A stretch of DNA of 36,626 bases from positions 1-36,626 of the forward strand of contig CAJFOT010000117.1 of NCBI GenBank assembly GCA_904397815.1. The letters are read 5' to 3'. A model generated the notes under the pieces. That model did no database searches. It saw nothing but the letters and a program-made list of their open reading frames with translations, and was not told the origin of the DNA. The number at the start of each line of letters is the position of its first letter. Positions within the stretch are counted from its first letter, which is position 1. The DNA is from Candidatus Paralachnospira sangeri (GTDB lineage Bacteria; Bacillota; Clostridia; Lachnospirales; Lachnospiraceae). The translations under genes and the position numbers were made by a program. Shown here in pieces: positions 36,056 to 36,626 of the stretch.

Positions 36056-36103
36056 CAGTTCGGAACCGACATGATTTTACAAAAGGAAGGAAGTGAGAAC
36101 AGG

Positions 36104-36532
36104 ATGAAAAACGGCTACGCCTTTTATTCCAATATTCATGATTTATATATTCTTTTGAATCAGAGAATGGAGCAGATTGAAAGAAAATCAGGAGGTCTTT
36201 CTTATGGGCAGTACCGTATCCTGCGCTGTATTTCAAAAGGAAGCGGGGAGCGGATCAGTCAGCAGCAGTTGATTGATAAAACCTGCCTGCGGCGTCCCAC
36301 GATCAGTCAGCATTTAAAAGGCTTGAGTGAAAAAGGATATATTACTCACACCATGACAAAAGGAGATCGCCGTTGCAAGGAAATATCCATTACGGATACC
36401 GGAAAGGCTGTCCTGAAAAAAATGGAAAAAATGATTGACCGCGAGTTTGACCAGTGTTTGAGCAATTCGCAAATTGATGATTGCAATCAGATGTTACGGG
36501 AGGTCAAAAAGGAATTGACTGACCGTTCTTAA
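36104..36532 (+). CDS. MarR family transcriptional regulator
   Basis: A 142-residue winged-helix regulator. A helical dimer N-terminus (NIHDLYILLNQRMEQIE) is followed by the wHTH (LSYGQYRILRCISKGSGERISQQQLIDKTCLRRPTISQHLKGLSEKGYITHTMTKGDRRCKEISIT) with the typical DRR wing, and a C-terminal dimer helix. Earlier in-frame starts (36071 and 36041) exist, but AGGAAGGAAG lies before ATG 36104 and the family N-terminus fits it. Divergent from LysR. MarR genes of this kind often precede an efflux gene, which may lie beyond the window; the 94 bases after it hold nothing I recognise. Confidence 0.9.
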   Translation: MKNGYAFYSNIHDLYILLNQRMEQIERKSGGLSYGQYRILRCISKGSGERISQQQLIDKTCLRRPTISQHLKGLSEKGYITHTMTKGDRRCKEISITDTGKAVLKKMEKMIDREFDQCLSNSQIDDCNQMLREVKKELTDRS

Positions 36533-36626
36533 TACAAACAGTGGTAGTGTCAAGTGATCTATGAAAAACTAAGCCGAAAAAATTAGGCTCAACAGAACCT
36601 TGAAAATTGCAGATATTGACATCGAA

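Noticed and set aside
36533-36626. Possible element end at the right edge of the window
   Set aside because: Only a weak AGCC/GGCT pairing and AT-rich sequence are seen; nothing can be assigned without the adjoining sequence.

Overview
The window looks like the chromosome of an anaerobic, endospore-forming Lachnospiraceae-type Firmicute (Clostridia). Support comes from a sporulation sigma factor (SigK type), CwlD-like amidase and DacF-like carboxypeptidase genes, an asrABC anaerobic sulfite reductase operon, pyruvate phosphate dikinase, rubrerythrin, hexameric glutamate dehydrogenase, a sortase-anchored surface protein and a ParA/ParB/helicase/ArdC remnant of a kind common in Clostridia conjugative elements. 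The family-level assignment is inferred from gene content and protein style, not from a marker gene.

Layout. 0.1-2.9 kb: a TetR regulator divergent from a CPC-type metal P-type ATPase, with palindromes and a good promoter between them. 3.0-5.6 kb: L-lactate dehydrogenase and PTS enzyme I. 5.6-7.7 kb: a promoter in the 3' end of ptsI, a ZTP (pfl) riboswitch with a terminator, then a two-gene purine module (PurO-type IMP cyclohydrolase and stand-alone AICAR transformylase). 7.8-10.1 kb: glycerol kinase behind a possible attenuator, and rubrerythrin behind a heavily structured leader. 10.2-13.7 kb: RarA, SigK and glutamate dehydrogenase. 13.8-16.7 kb: amidase, D,D-carboxypeptidase and a Crp/Fnr regulator. 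16.8-19.6 kb: asrABC. 19.8-24.3 kb, minus strand: a 1060-residue surface protein with four lamin-tail domains, and an ApgM-family enzyme. 24.5-30.3 kb: a response regulator/histidine kinase pair and pyruvate phosphate dikinase.

30.3-35.0 kb is the accessory part: a decayed conjugative-element graveyard. Pieces of a DUF6075-like gene, parA, parB, a giant SNF2-type helicase and an ArdC-like gene are joined by deletions, frameshifts and a nonsense codon. An intact Rpn/PD-(D/E)XK transposase-type gene with its own promoter and terminator sits inside. 35.0-36.5 kb: divergent LysR and MarR genes share a promoter region with a perfect palindrome. Nothing is recognised in the last 94 bases.

How the genes fit together: LDH, PtsI, PPDK and possibly the ApgM-family enzyme all handle PEP, pyruvate or phosphoglycerate. 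The ZTP switch ties the last two steps of IMP synthesis to the ZMP pool. The sulfite reductase and rubrerythrin suit an anaerobe that uses sulfite and detoxifies peroxide. No wholly new multi-gene system was found. The least explained items are the rubrerythrin leader RNA, the unusual sigK start, the lamin-tail/propeller surface protein, the shared LysR/MarR palindrome and the glpK leader.
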